Positions 1 to 6,255 are shown, counted from the first letter of the stretch. The stretch: 7,814 bases of DNA from JBNJEM01 sp051745935 (GCA_051745935.1 JBNJEM010000370.1:1-7814), one strand, 5' to 3'. Program-made: numbers and translations. Notes: generated from the sequence alone by a model not told the origin.

Positions 1-44
1 TGACGTTCCACGCCGGGCCCGCGTTGAAGAAGCCTTGTACCGTC

Positions 45-51
45 AGGGAGG
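45..51 (+). promoter_or_regulatory. Ribosome binding site deciding the start of the first gene
   Basis: The purine-rich sequence AGGGAGG lies six nucleotides before ATG 58. A second in-frame ATG at 52 overlaps the end of this site, so it has no usable spacing. This favours 58 as the start. The sequence before it (1-44) is too short to assign to an upstream gene. Confidence 0.6.
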
Positions 52-57
52 ATGGTC

Positions 58-1086
58 ATGGGAGCGAAAAACAAACCACATTGGTGGCATCGCATTCCAA
101 CGGTGGCTCGCCGGTTTGTTCCTGCCGCGGAAAGCGGGCAAGGGCTTCTCGGCATTGCCATTCTTGTCATCGTGCTCTTGACAGCGGCCTACGCCGGCTG
201 GTCCAAATGGGGGAACACCATCGGCAAGCAGCCGCAGTATGTGCTGACCCCGGAAAGTTTTGAAATCACCCCGCAGCCGGATTGGATTCAGTCGGATGTA
301 AAAGCCGAGGTGGTCCGTGACGGCCAACTTGCCGAGCTCTCGGCCCTTGATCCGGATCTGATCAGCCGTGTCGTGCAAGCGTTCGAATTGAACACGTGGG
401 TTGCGAAAGTGGTGTGGGCCGGGAAACGGGCAGGTTCCGATGGTCCCCGCGTCATTGTCAAGATTCGTTACCGCAGACCGATCATTTGGGTTCGCACGTA
501 CGATGACCGTTGGCCGGAAGGGGACTGCTTCTACCCCGTGGATACCGAGGGGGTGTTTCTGCCACCGGCTGAGTTTTCAGAGAGCCAAATCCGGGACTTC
601 CTGCGGGTGGACGCTGGAAATACGCCGCCGGTCGGGGCTGTTGGAACCCCTTACGGGGATGCCGGAGTTTCCGGGGCTGCGTCAATTGCCGCCAAAATCG
701 GACCCGAGTGGAAGTCCTTGGGGCTCCAGTGGATCGTCGTTCGCAAGACAATGCCCCCCGAGATTGGCCAGTCCACCGATATTACCTATGTCCTGCTTCC
801 CGTTGGCGGCGATCCTGACCTCATTCCCAAACGGGACGATGCCTCTCTCGACAGATCCACCAAGTCCGACCCCATGTGTCCAGAGGTATTCTGGGGCCAT
901 GCCCCGGGCCAAGAAGGGTCGGGCGAAGCCACGGCGGCCCAAAAGGTCGCCCGGCTGCGGATGTACGTGGAGCAAAACGGACCGCTCGATCGTTTGGCCG
1001 CGAGTACGCTGGTCGACTTGCGCCACAACGCCGCCATTTCAATACGCAGCCGCCGTTCCCAATATCAACCCGCCTCCACCCGATAA
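58..1086 (+). CDS. Membrane-anchored FtsQ/DivIB-like protein (POTRA-type)
   Basis: The 342-residue product has a basic N-terminus, one hydrophobic segment at about residues 29-46, and a long extracytoplasmic part. This is the bitopic plan of FtsQ/DivIB, which links early and late divisome proteins. Residues about 66-146 read like a POTRA domain, ending in a strand and turn with the pattern VIVKIRYRRPIIWV. They are followed by a VDTEGVFLP motif (161-169), close to the D-x-x-G-x-x-LP signature of FtsQ beta domains. A late VDLRHN (319-324) matches the 'DLR' strand seen near the end of FtsQ. A region of roughly 55 residues (about 240-295) is low in recognisable motifs and may be an insertion. No cell-wall or division gene is adjacent inside the window, so the assignment rests on topology and motifs only. 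ATG 58 is preferred to ATG 52 because of the AGGGAGG site. An unrelated single-pass envelope protein is the alternative. Confidence 0.5.
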   Translation: MGAKNKPHWWHRIPTVARRFVPAAESGQGLLGIAILVIVLLTAAYAGWSKWGNTIGKQPQYVLTPESFEITPQPDWIQSDVKAEVVRDGQLAELSALDPDLISRVVQAFELNTWVAKVVWAGKRAGSDGPRVIVKIRYRRPIIWVRTYDDRWPEGDCFYPVDTEGVFLPPAEFSESQIRDFLRVDAGNTPPVGAVGTPYGDAGVSGAASIAAKIGPEWKSLGLQWIVVRKTMPPEIGQSTDITYVLLPVGGDPDLIPKRDDASLDRSTKSDPMCPEVFWGHAPGQEGSGEATAAQKVARLRMYVEQNGPLDRLAASTLVDLRHNAAISIRSRRSQYQPASTR

Positions 1087-1221
1087 CGGGCTCCGATCCA
1101 CGCGACCGGCCCACGCACGGCACTGAGGCCGGATGACGGTTGAGGGGGGACGTGTCGCGGCGAATTCACGGGCTTGTCACCTGGTCCGCCAAAAGAGCAG
1201 GGGGGACCATCCGCTGGACTA

Positions 1222-1244
1222 CGCCGCCACGGTCCGCGGCGGCG
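1222..1244. terminator. 7-bp GC hairpin, possible terminator
   Basis: CGCCGCC (1222-1228) pairs perfectly with GGCGGCG (1238-1244) across a 9-nt loop. It lies about 135 nt past the first gene's stop. There is no T-run, so a terminator role is only an inference from the convergent position. Confidence 0.3.
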
Positions 1245-1260
1245 CGGCTCCCGAGATCAG

Positions 1261-1313
1261 AGCCCCTAGCAAGCCGGAGCAAAGCCGCTCGGGCTTCCTC
1301 TCACCCAGGGGCT
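1261..1313. repeat. Nested inverted repeat (long stem-loop)
   Basis: The outer arms AGCCCCT (1261-1267) and AGGGGCT (1307-1313) are perfectly complementary. Inside them, AAGCCGGAGC (1271-1280) pairs with GCTCGGGCTT (1287-1296) at 9 of 10 positions around a 6-nt loop. The structure is far stronger than a typical chance dyad. It sits 87 nt beyond the csrA stop and 175 nt beyond the first gene's stop, so it may end transcription from one or both sides. A dispersed repeat is the other possibility. Confidence 0.5.
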
Positions 1314-1399
1314 TGGGAGCGGGAACCACGTTGTCTTACGGGCTGTAAAACCTTACGAGGCGCGAAGTGCGTGGAAAGTGAACCCAGCGGATCAACCCT

Positions 1400-1597
1400 C
1401 TATTGGCGGTTCGGCGCTTTTCCGTTCACATCGCGCGGCATTTGCCCCAACTCTTGCAGTTCTTGACGAACCACGACCATTTCCGCCGGCGCTTCAATGC
1501 CAAGCCGCACGCCACCGCCGCTGATGCGAACCACCGTCACGGTGACGTTGTCCCCGATCACAATCCGCTCGCCAACTTTTCGACTGAGTACAAGCAT
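1400..1597 (-). CDS. csrA: Carbon storage regulator CsrA (RNA-binding translational regulator)
   Basis: The 65-residue product starts MLVLSRKVGERIVIGDNV and aligns end to end with CsrA/RsmA, small dimers that bind GGA motifs in mRNA leaders and block or promote translation. The RNA-contacting residues are present: L4 and R6 in the first strand and R44 in VVVRQE, the counterpart of E. coli R44. GVRLGIEAP (29-37) matches the conserved core, and a short polar tail (about 52-65) replaces the E. coli C-terminus. The frame runs upstream to an ATG at 1654, but the extra 19 residues do not belong to the family, so ATG 1597 is the likely start. A weak AAGGG lies only two nucleotides before it. The gene stands alone: no fliW or flagellar gene is beside it in this window, though these often neighbour csrA in other bacteria. 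Confidence 0.95.
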   Translation of the reverse strand: MLVLSRKVGERIVIGDNVTVTVVRISGGGVRLGIEAPAEMVVVRQELQELGQMPRDVNGKAPNRQ

Positions 1598-1701
1598 TGC
1601 CCTTCGTGGAGTTCGCCAGGACGACGGATATCTGGCAATCCATGACACGCCCACGGCAAACTCACAGTCCTTTCAGTCCGTTTAGAGACGCAATCTAGCT
1701 C

Positions 1702-1725
1702 GGGGTGGTTCTCACTCGCCACCCC
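1702..1725. repeat. Perfect 7-bp stem-loop upstream of csrA
   Basis: GGGGTGG (1702-1708) pairs perfectly with CCACCCC (1719-1725) around a 10-nt loop. The stem can be lengthened by TCG/CGA if one T is bulged. It lies about 105 nt before the csrA start and could stop minus-strand transcripts arriving from the hydrolase gene. No T-run follows. Confidence 0.35.
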
Positions 1726-1733
1726 TCGACACG

Positions 1734-1755
1734 CCAGCGCGAGCCCAGCGCGAGC
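1734..1755. repeat. Perfect 11-bp tandem duplication
   Basis: CCAGCGCGAGC occurs twice head to tail, at 1734-1744 and 1745-1755, with no difference. It is in the csrA upstream region. Confidence 0.85.
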
Positions 1756-1888
1756 TACCGCCGACCGCCACGCATTCTAGCAGGCCCCGGCCAAAATGCA
1801 AGCACCAGCCCCTCGGTCTAGGGACAAAGCCGCCTCGCCAGTGCCGGAACCCGGAATTGTTAGCCCACCAGAGCCAAGGTTTCACTGC

Positions 1889-1916
1889 ATTGGCTACACC
1901 TTATTGGCTACACCTT
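1889..1916. repeat. Perfect 14-bp tandem duplication
   Basis: ATTGGCTACACCTT occurs twice head to tail, at 1889-1902 and 1903-1916, with no difference. Because 14 is not a multiple of three, it would shift any reading frame through it. This argues that the stretch is non-coding or decayed. Confidence 0.9.
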
Positions 1917-2228
1917 GCCCATTTTTCCCTCCACGTTTGGTGGTGTCAGCTGGTCAGAAAACGATGCGATCCACCACTCCCGCAACTGCCGTTCCCATTA
2001 GCGCCTATTAGCGGTTCCTCTCACGAGACCATCCTCCAAACGCCAGAAGCAAACGGGGTGCTAAGCACCGTCATTGCAGTGATGTGGAAGCAATGCGGAA
2101 TGGGACTCAAGCTGATCGAATCAGGTGGATGCGAACGGGTTGACCACTGTCACCCCGTCGTAATTTGCCCCACCTTGGAGCCCGTACTCCCCACTCCCCT
2201 GAAGTTTGGCGAGCCCACTACCTCACCG

Positions 2229-2828
2229 TTACCCGGCGCCAGCCCCACCCGGTGGGGATTCGCGAACCAGCTTTGAAATCTCTTTGAACTCTGGCGTGCC
2301 CGCGACTTCACACCATTCGAACAGAACGGCTTCGGTGGTGGTCAACGTGGCTCCGGCTGATTCCATCCGCCTGAAAGCGGTCCGAGCATCGATTGCGTAG
2401 CGTGAGGTCACGGCGTTCACGGCCACATAAACACGAAATCCCTCGGCCAGCAAATCGAGCACGGTTTGCTGCACGCAGACATGAGCTTCGATGCCAACCA
2501 CGAGCAGTTTGAAAATGCCCTGCTCCTGGAATCCCGTAAAAATCGACTTACATTCCCGGCAGCTAAACATCAGTTTTTCGGGCACTTCGGGCAGCAGTTC
2601 CTTGAGCGAGTCGGCGGTGGGCCCCAATCCCCGCGGATATTGTTCGGTTGCCGCGACCGGAACTCCCAGAATACCAGCGCCCCGGACGAGACGCCGAATA
2701 TTCCACACCAGCGTGTTCGGGTCGGACATGGCGGCGAGTAGTTTGGTCTGGACATCGACAACCAGCAGGGCTGAATCGTGACGCGACATCAGTTCCGGAC
2801 TGCGAGGAACAACGGCTGCGTGGCTCAT
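2229..2828 (-). CDS. Isochorismatase-family cysteine hydrolase
   Basis: The 199-residue product has the isochorismatase-like fold, whose members cleave C-N or vinyl-ether bonds through an Asp-Lys-Cys triad. The triad can be read as D25 (LLVVDVQ), K85 (PEKLMFSC) and C118 (GIEAHVCVQQT); the last motif also carries the family's usual cis-peptide before the cysteine. The lack of residues specific to any one subfamily, and the short form, suggest the YcaC/ISOC1-2-like group of unknown substrate rather than a true isochorismatase, nicotinamidase or N-carbamoylsarcosine amidase. I see no signal peptide, so it is probably cytoplasmic. No siderophore or NAD genes are nearby. ATG 2828 has no clear ribosome site. 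An in-frame ATG at 2789 (MSRHDSALLVVDVQ) has a GGAA just upstream and fits the family length, so the true start is uncertain. The extreme C-terminus, SPPGGAGAG, is low complexity. Confidence 0.88.
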   Translation of the reverse strand: MSHAAVVPRSPELMSRHDSALLVVDVQTKLLAAMSDPNTLVWNIRRLVRGAGILGVPVAATEQYPRGLGPTADSLKELLPEVPEKLMFSCRECKSIFTGFQEQGIFKLLVVGIEAHVCVQQTVLDLLAEGFRVYVAVNAVTSRYAIDARTAFRRMESAGATLTTTEAVLFEWCEVAGTPEFKEISKLVRESPPGGAGAG

Positions 2829-2944
2829 GGCGGCAATACAACCACTGAGGGAAAACGATACAGTGAAAACTTTCTTACGAAAAACCGGGACCGGCCACGA
2901 ATCCGAAATCAGGGCATCGGAATCGCCGGACTATACCGGTCGCG

Positions 2945-3035
2945 GATGACTTGCTCCGCCGCGAGTCCGACCAACGGGAGGACAGCTTGCGTCAGGCAGC
3001 TTTCCACCCGGAAAAATCCAACCGCCTGAAATATA
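2945..3035 (-). repeat. 91-bp dispersed repeat, copy A
   Basis: Read on the minus strand, these 91 bases match 7724-7814 at 86 positions. The end at 3035 is sharp: beyond it the two copies are unrelated. The other end cannot be fixed because copy B reaches the window edge. Both copies keep an open frame (reading YISGGWIFPGGK), but four of the five differences change the amino acid, so a protein-coding role is unlikely. On this strand the repeat can form small hairpins, which copy A keeps by G-U pairing. Confidence 0.93.
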
Positions 3036-3403
3036 CCACATCCCCCCGCGCTCGAACGGTGCGATTATCAGGGCTTTGACCAAGGCTTTCAAGGGGGCTC
3101 GGGGCAGTAGCGGGCGCGGGTTGGCCAAAGCGGGTGATGGGCCAAAACGCGGCCGCGACCAAGGGGGGCTACTAGAGCGATTGGGGTTCATGCGTCACAA
3201 TGGGACGTGAGCGCAACGGCCTTTCAGGACGAGCGAACACGGCGCGGCAGCGCTGGTTGACGTGCCGCGAACGGTATCCGAGGCGGCGAGCGGGCGAGAG
3301 CTGGATGGGGGGTGGGACGATTTGCCGCGGCTAAAACCCCCGCGCGAAACCATCGAGGTTCGCGACCACCAAACGCGTTTCGCAAGCATCACCCGGGTAT
3401 TGT

Positions 3404-3416
3404 TTACCGGCTGTAA
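3404..3416. promoter_or_regulatory. TTAC-N5-GTAA dyad upstream of hslV
   Basis: TTACCGGCTGTAA has complementary ends and lies 24 nt before the hslV start. A 12-of-13 match, TTACGGGCTGTAA, occurs at 1336-1348, and both are followed by AAAC. The position would suit an operator or a leader hairpin. With only two copies, the resemblance may be chance. Confidence 0.25.
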
Positions 3417-3440
3417 AACTTCAGATTGAGATTGAGGACC

Positions 3441-3983
3441 ATGGATTTTCATGCAACAACCATCTTGACGGTGCGGCACTTGGAACGCGTGGCGATGGCT
3501 GGCGATGGGCAGGTCACGTTGGGCGCGGCGATCATGAAAGCAGACGCGGTCAAGATTCGGCGGCTGGTCAACGGCCGTGTTTTATGCGGATTCGCCGGCG
3601 GCAGCGCCGACGCGTTTGCGTTGTTGGAACGATTCGAAGCGAAGCTCAAGGATTTCCCGGCGAACGTTCCGCGAGCGGCAACCGAATTGGCTAAAGATTG
3701 GAGAACCGACCGGGCCTTGCGGCGACTGGAGGCCCTGCTGGCGGTAACCGACGCGGAGCATACCCTGCTAGTGAGCGGCACGGGAGATGTGATTGCCCCC
3801 ACCGATGGCATTGTGGGAATTGGTTCGGGTGGCCAATATGCCATCGCGGCGGCTCGCGCGTTGAAGGCACATTCCAACTTGACGGCAGCCGAAATAGCAC
3901 GAGAAGCCTTAACGATCGCGGCGGAGATCGATGTCTACACGAACACGAACATTGTGGTGGAGGAGTTGGCGTGCACACACTGA
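3441..3983 (+). CDS. hslV: ATP-dependent protease subunit HslV (ClpQ)
   Basis: The product is the 180-residue peptidase half of the cytoplasmic HslVU protease. It forms a double hexameric ring with N-terminal threonine active sites, related to proteasome beta subunits. The sequence begins MDFHATTILTV; by homology the nucleophile is T6, preceded by a five-residue propeptide that must be removed. Family motifs follow: AGDGQVTLG (20-28), K33, GFAGGSADAF (50-59), AKDWRTDR (84-91), LRRLEALL (93-100) and GIGSGGQYA (126-134). It ends in IDVYTNTNIVVEEL plus a short tail, ACTH. The frame is open upstream to a TTG at 3426, but ATG 3441, preceded by GAGGA, gives the conserved MxFHATT start. The 3' end overlaps hslU by 13 nt on the same strand, so the two are almost certainly co-transcribed and translationally coupled. 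Confidence 0.97.
   Translation: MDFHATTILTVRHLERVAMAGDGQVTLGAAIMKADAVKIRRLVNGRVLCGFAGGSADAFALLERFEAKLKDFPANVPRAATELAKDWRTDRALRRLEALLAVTDAEHTLLVSGTGDVIAPTDGIVGIGSGGQYAIAAARALKAHSNLTAAEIAREALTIAAEIDVYTNTNIVVEELACTH
3959..3965 (+). promoter_or_regulatory. Ribosome binding site of hslU, inside hslV
   Basis: GGAGGAG lies five nucleotides before the GTG at 3971. The site is inside the last codons of hslV. It supports GTG 3971 as the hslU start, even though the reading frame is open far upstream with no family homology there. Confidence 0.75.
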
Positions 3984-5341
3984 CAACTAGTAAAACGGAT
4001 CCGTCCGACAGATTGAAAGACTTGACCCCCCGCGTCATCGTTGAGCAGTTGGACCGTCACATCGTGGGGCAGGCGGATGCCAAACGATCGGTGTCCGTGG
4101 CCATTCGCAACCGGTGGCGGCGCAAACAGATTCCCGAGGAAATGCGCCAAGAAATACTGCCCAAGAATATCCTCATGATTGGTCCAACCGGGGTCGGTAA
4201 AACGGAAATCGCGCGCCGGCTCGCGAAGCTCACCGGCGCGCCGTTCATCAAAGTCGAAGCGACGAAGTACACCGAGGTGGGATACTATGGGCGCGATGTC
4301 GAAAGCATGGTGCGTGAATTGGTCGAAAATGCCATCGGCATGGTGCGCGAACGGCAAAGGGACGCGGTAAAGGATACCGCCTCGGAACGCGTGGAAGAAC
4401 GCCTGCTGGAACTGCTGCTTCCCCGTCCGGTAAGCTACGACGAAGCGGAACCGGAGGACGCTGAACGCTATGAACGAAACCGCGTGAAAATGCGAAAAAT
4501 GCTCAACGACGGCCAACTCGACGATCGCATGGTGCAACTGAACGTCGAGCAAAAAGCATCCCCAGTGGTCTTCTCCGGCATGGGAATGGAACACATGGAT
4601 GTCGACCTGCAGGGGATGCTCGAGAAGATCATGCCGCGGCAGTCCACCACTCGCGACATGACCGTCGCTCAAGCCCGCGACTTCCTCTTTGAACAGGAAT
4701 GTGACGCCCTCCTCGATCCGGAGAAAATCAACGCCGAGGCAATCGAGTTGGCGGAGAACCTCGGAATCATATTCTTGGATGAGTTGGATAAGGTGGTGGC
4801 CGGCGAGGGAAAAGCGGCTGACGTCTCGCGCCAGGGCGTTCAGCGCGACCTGCTTCCCATCGTGGAAGGGACCACCATTCAAACTCGATACGGCTACATC
4901 CGCAGTGACCACATCTTGTTCATTGCCGCCGGTGCCTTTCACTCCGGTCGCCCCAGTGACTTGATGCCCGAACTGCAAGGACGATTTCCAATTCGTGTCG
5001 AATTATCCGATTTGACCAAGGGCGATTTCGTCCGCATTCTGAAGGAACCAAAGGGCTCTCTAACCCGCCAGTACACGGCTTTGATGGAAACGGAAAACGT
5101 GTCACTCGAATTCACCGAAGACGCCGTGGAAGCGATTGCCACTCACGCCCACAAGGTCAACCAGTCCACTCAGAATATCGGGGCTCGACGGCTGTATACG
5201 ATTTTGGAACGGTTGTTGGAAGAGTTGAGTTTCGAAGCCCCCTCCATGAAAACGGGACGCGTCGTCGTCGATGCCGCTTATGTCAACGACAGCTTGGATA
5301 AGCTCACCGAAGACGAAGACCAAAGCAAGTTTATTCTTTAG
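3971..5341 (+). CDS. hslU: ATP-dependent protease ATPase subunit HslU (ClpY)
   Basis: The 456-residue product is the AAA+ unfoldase that caps HslV, unfolding proteins with ATP and feeding them to the peptidase. Features in order are: VEQLDRHIVGQADAKRSV (24-41), Walker A GPTGVGKT (71-78), pore loop GYYG (104-107), the I-domain (about 110-240), Walker B IIFLDELDK (266-274), the GRFPIRVEL stretch with the arginine finger region (R338), the sensor-2 motif GARRLYT (404-410), and the C-terminal FIL tail that docks into HslV. The pore loop is usually GYVG in HslU, so the second tyrosine is a variant. Length is normal for the family (E. coli about 443). The start is GTG 3971, with GGAGGAG five nucleotides upstream, overlapping hslV by 13 nt. 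The frame stays open back to 3698, but that stretch is only the shadow of hslV. tsaE follows on the same strand. Confidence 0.97.
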   Translation: MHTLTTSKTDPSDRLKDLTPRVIVEQLDRHIVGQADAKRSVSVAIRNRWRRKQIPEEMRQEILPKNILMIGPTGVGKTEIARRLAKLTGAPFIKVEATKYTEVGYYGRDVESMVRELVENAIGMVRERQRDAVKDTASERVEERLLELLLPRPVSYDEAEPEDAERYERNRVKMRKMLNDGQLDDRMVQLNVEQKASPVVFSGMGMEHMDVDLQGMLEKIMPRQSTTRDMTVAQARDFLFEQECDALLDPEKINAEAIELAENLGIIFLDELDKVVAGEGKAADVSRQGVQRDLLPIVEGTTIQTRYGYIRSDHILFIAAGAFHSGRPSDLMPELQGRFPIRVELSDLTKGDFVRILKEPKGSLTRQYTALMETENVSLEFTEDAVEAIATHAHKVNQSTQNIGARRLYTILERLLEELSFEAPSMKTGRVVVDAAYVNDSLDKLTEDEDQSKFIL

Positions 5342-5463
5342 TGCGCCAAAAGATGAGCACGCGGGAGCGGCGGGTGGTCTGGGAAGTAGCGATCACTGTT
5401 GCGGGGCAATTGGCGGAAATTCCGGGACCGGACGTTTCCTCCACGCCGGGGGTGGATTCGACC

Positions 5464-5940
5464 ATGCGGCAGTTGGCTTTTGTAGCGGACGACGAAAACG
5501 ACACCGACCGTTTGGGACGGGTCCTGGCCGACGAACTTCCCAAGTCCGCCGTCGTTGCTCTTGAAGGCACGCTGGGAGCCGGCAAGACGCGACTGGTCCA
5601 AGCCATCGCGGCGGCATGTGGTGTCAACGAGGAATCGGTAACAAGCCCCACCTTCGTCCTTTGCCAACCCTACCGCGGCACTCGCCCCATTTATCATCTC
5701 GACGCCTACCGGATCCACGACGTGGACGAATTCCTGGAGCTTGGGATTGATGAGTATTTCGAATCAACCGGACTCACCCTCATCGAATGGGCTGATCGGG
5801 TGGAACCCGCGTTACCGGACGAACGTCTGATGGTTCGTATCGACATTATCAGCCGCGCCGGACGTCGATTCAACTTATGGGCCCACGGCACGGCGCTGGA
5901 ACAGTGTCTGGATCGCATTGCCCGGAAACTGGACGCATGA
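5464..5940 (+). CDS. tsaE: tRNA t6A biosynthesis ATPase TsaE (YjeE)
   Basis: From ATG 5464 the product is 158 residues, the normal size for TsaE. TsaE is the P-loop ATPase that works with TsaB and TsaD to put threonylcarbamoyl on A37 of ANN-decoding tRNAs. Family motifs are clear: Walker A EGTLGAGKT (34-42), SPTF (61-64), YHLDAYR (77-83), GIDEYF (94-99), and IEWADRVEPALP (107-118) before a C-terminal LMVRID strand. The frame is open back to a GTG at 5341 that overlaps the hslU stop by one base, and includes an ATG at 5353, giving up to 41 extra residues. That stretch matches no TsaE feature. I prefer 5464 on family length and a GGGGGTGG just upstream, though translational coupling to hslU from 5341 or 5353 is possible. 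It is likely in the hslVU transcript. tsaB and tsaD are not in the window. Confidence 0.93.
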   Translation: MRQLAFVADDENDTDRLGRVLADELPKSAVVALEGTLGAGKTRLVQAIAAACGVNEESVTSPTFVLCQPYRGTRPIYHLDAYRIHDVDEFLELGIDEYFESTGLTLIEWADRVEPALPDERLMVRIDIISRAGRRFNLWAHGTALEQCLDRIARKLDA

Positions 5941-5978
5941 CCCTGGGACCCCGGGCGGCAACCACGCGCCGCAGAGCA

Positions 5979-6050
5979 CATCTTTTTGTCTGGCATCTTT
6001 TTGTCTAACAACCGTCATTTCAGGACAAAAACATGCAAGACAAAAATATC
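5979..6050. repeat. 72-nt imperfect inverted repeat made of duplicated units
   Basis: The left arm (5979-6006) contains the 13-mer CATCTTTTTGTCT twice, at 5979-5991 and 5994-6006. The right arm (6023-6050) carries two diverged units on the other strand, each with GACAAAAA. The arms match as an inverted repeat at 23 of 28 positions around a 16-nt centre (6007-6022). A 7-bp perfect dyad, AACATGC/GCATGTT (6030-6036 and 6051-6057), overlaps the right arm. The structure lies 38 nt after the tsaE stop and could end transcription or protect the 3' end. A mobile REP-like element is an alternative. Confidence 0.8.
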
Positions 6051-6088
6051 GCATGTTATCCAAATATTCAGTGACTCCGCTTCCACCC

Positions 6089-6117
6089 TTGAAACACGCT
6101 AACTGGTCGCAAATAAA
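6089..6117 (+). promoter_or_regulatory. Possible sigma-70-type promoter facing the repeat cluster
   Basis: TTGAAA (6089-6094) and AATAAA (6112-6117) are separated by 17 bases, matching the consensus at 5 of 6 and 4 of 6 positions. It points toward the 6161-6356 repeats, not toward any gene on the plus strand. In this AT-rich DNA such a match may be chance. Confidence 0.18.
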
Positions 6118-6160
6118 CAACTTACGCTAGAATAGACCCTATTGTTGCATAAAGACGGCG

Positions 6161-6187
6161 TAGGACGGGTCTCCAGGCCCGTCTTTT
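6161..6187 (-). repeat. 27-nt structured repeat, inverted copy
   Basis: The reverse complement of these 27 bases is identical to 6277-6303 and 6325-6351. The core, GACGGGCCTGGAGACCCGTC on the minus strand, folds with a GACGGG/CCCGTC stem and an 8-nt loop. Together with the copy at 6277-6303 it forms long perfect inverted arms around about 90 bases. Confidence 0.95.
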
Positions 6188-6221
6188 ACAGCGCATAAAT
6201 GTCTTTTTGCGGTTGTTTGAA

Positions 6222-6242
6222 GATCTCACATTTCGTGAGATC
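6222..6242. repeat. Perfect 8-bp hairpin
   Basis: GATCTCAC (6222-6229) pairs perfectly with GTGAGATC (6235-6242) around the loop ATTTC. It sits between the inverted and direct copies of the 27-nt repeat. The ATTTCGT across its loop recurs in the hairpin at 6256-6277. Confidence 0.85.
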
Positions 6243-6255
6243 CGCGGACACCAGA

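Larger units (their letters stand above)
1087..1399. other. Convergent intergenic region with GC-rich hairpins
   Basis: This gap separates the 3' ends of the FtsQ-like gene (+) and csrA (-). I see no convincing gene in it. It holds two strong dyads, listed separately, and a TTAC-N5-GTAA dyad at 1336-1348 that resembles one before hslV. The hairpins could stop transcription from either side, but neither is followed by a clear T-run. Confidence 0.6.
1598..2228. other. Long intergenic region with short tandem duplications
   Basis: These 631 bases lie upstream of csrA and downstream of the hydrolase gene, both on the minus strand. The open frames here, the longest at 1857-2276 (+), have no recognisable domain and a biased composition rich in H, P and W, so I do not call a gene. 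The region holds a hairpin at 1702-1725 and perfect tandem duplications at 1734-1755 and 1889-1916. The csrA promoter should be here, but I cannot pick out a convincing one. Confidence 0.6.
2829..3440. other. Divergent intergenic region between hydrolase and hslV
   Basis: This 612-base gap must hold promoters for the hydrolase (-) and hslV (+), but none stands out. It contains copy A of the 91-bp repeat (2945-3035), a 7-bp GC dyad with arms 3243-3249 and 3263-3269, and a TTAC-N5-GTAA dyad just before hslV. A minus-strand open frame at 2931-3191 crosses the repeat but has no known domain, so I do not call it. Confidence 0.6.

Noticed and set aside
1598..1654. Upstream extension of csrA to ATG 1654
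   Set aside because: CsrA proteins begin at MLVL; the 19 extra residues have no family support.
2243..2257. CCCCAC/GTGGGG hairpin as terminator of the hydrolase gene
   Set aside because: It lies inside the coding sequence for the proline/glycine tail and has no T-run.
1857..2276. Plus-strand 139-residue ORF
   Set aside because: No domain, odd composition, crosses a 14-bp tandem duplication and runs into the antisense of the hydrolase gene.
2931..3191. Minus-strand 86-residue ORF through repeat copy A
   Set aside because: No known domain, rich in P, R and G, and most differences between the two repeat copies change the amino acid.
3698..3970. N-terminal extension of hslU
   Set aside because: The frame is open but it is the out-of-frame reading of hslV, and a strong ribosome site supports GTG 3971.
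3935..4978. 347-residue minus-strand ORF
   Set aside because: It is antisense to hslU, whose product is unmistakable; the histidine- and phenylalanine-rich text is typical of a shadow frame.
5341..5463. 41-residue extension of TsaE to GTG 5341
   Set aside because: It matches no TsaE feature and makes the protein longer than usual. It remains possible through coupling to the hslU stop, so it is noted as an alternative.
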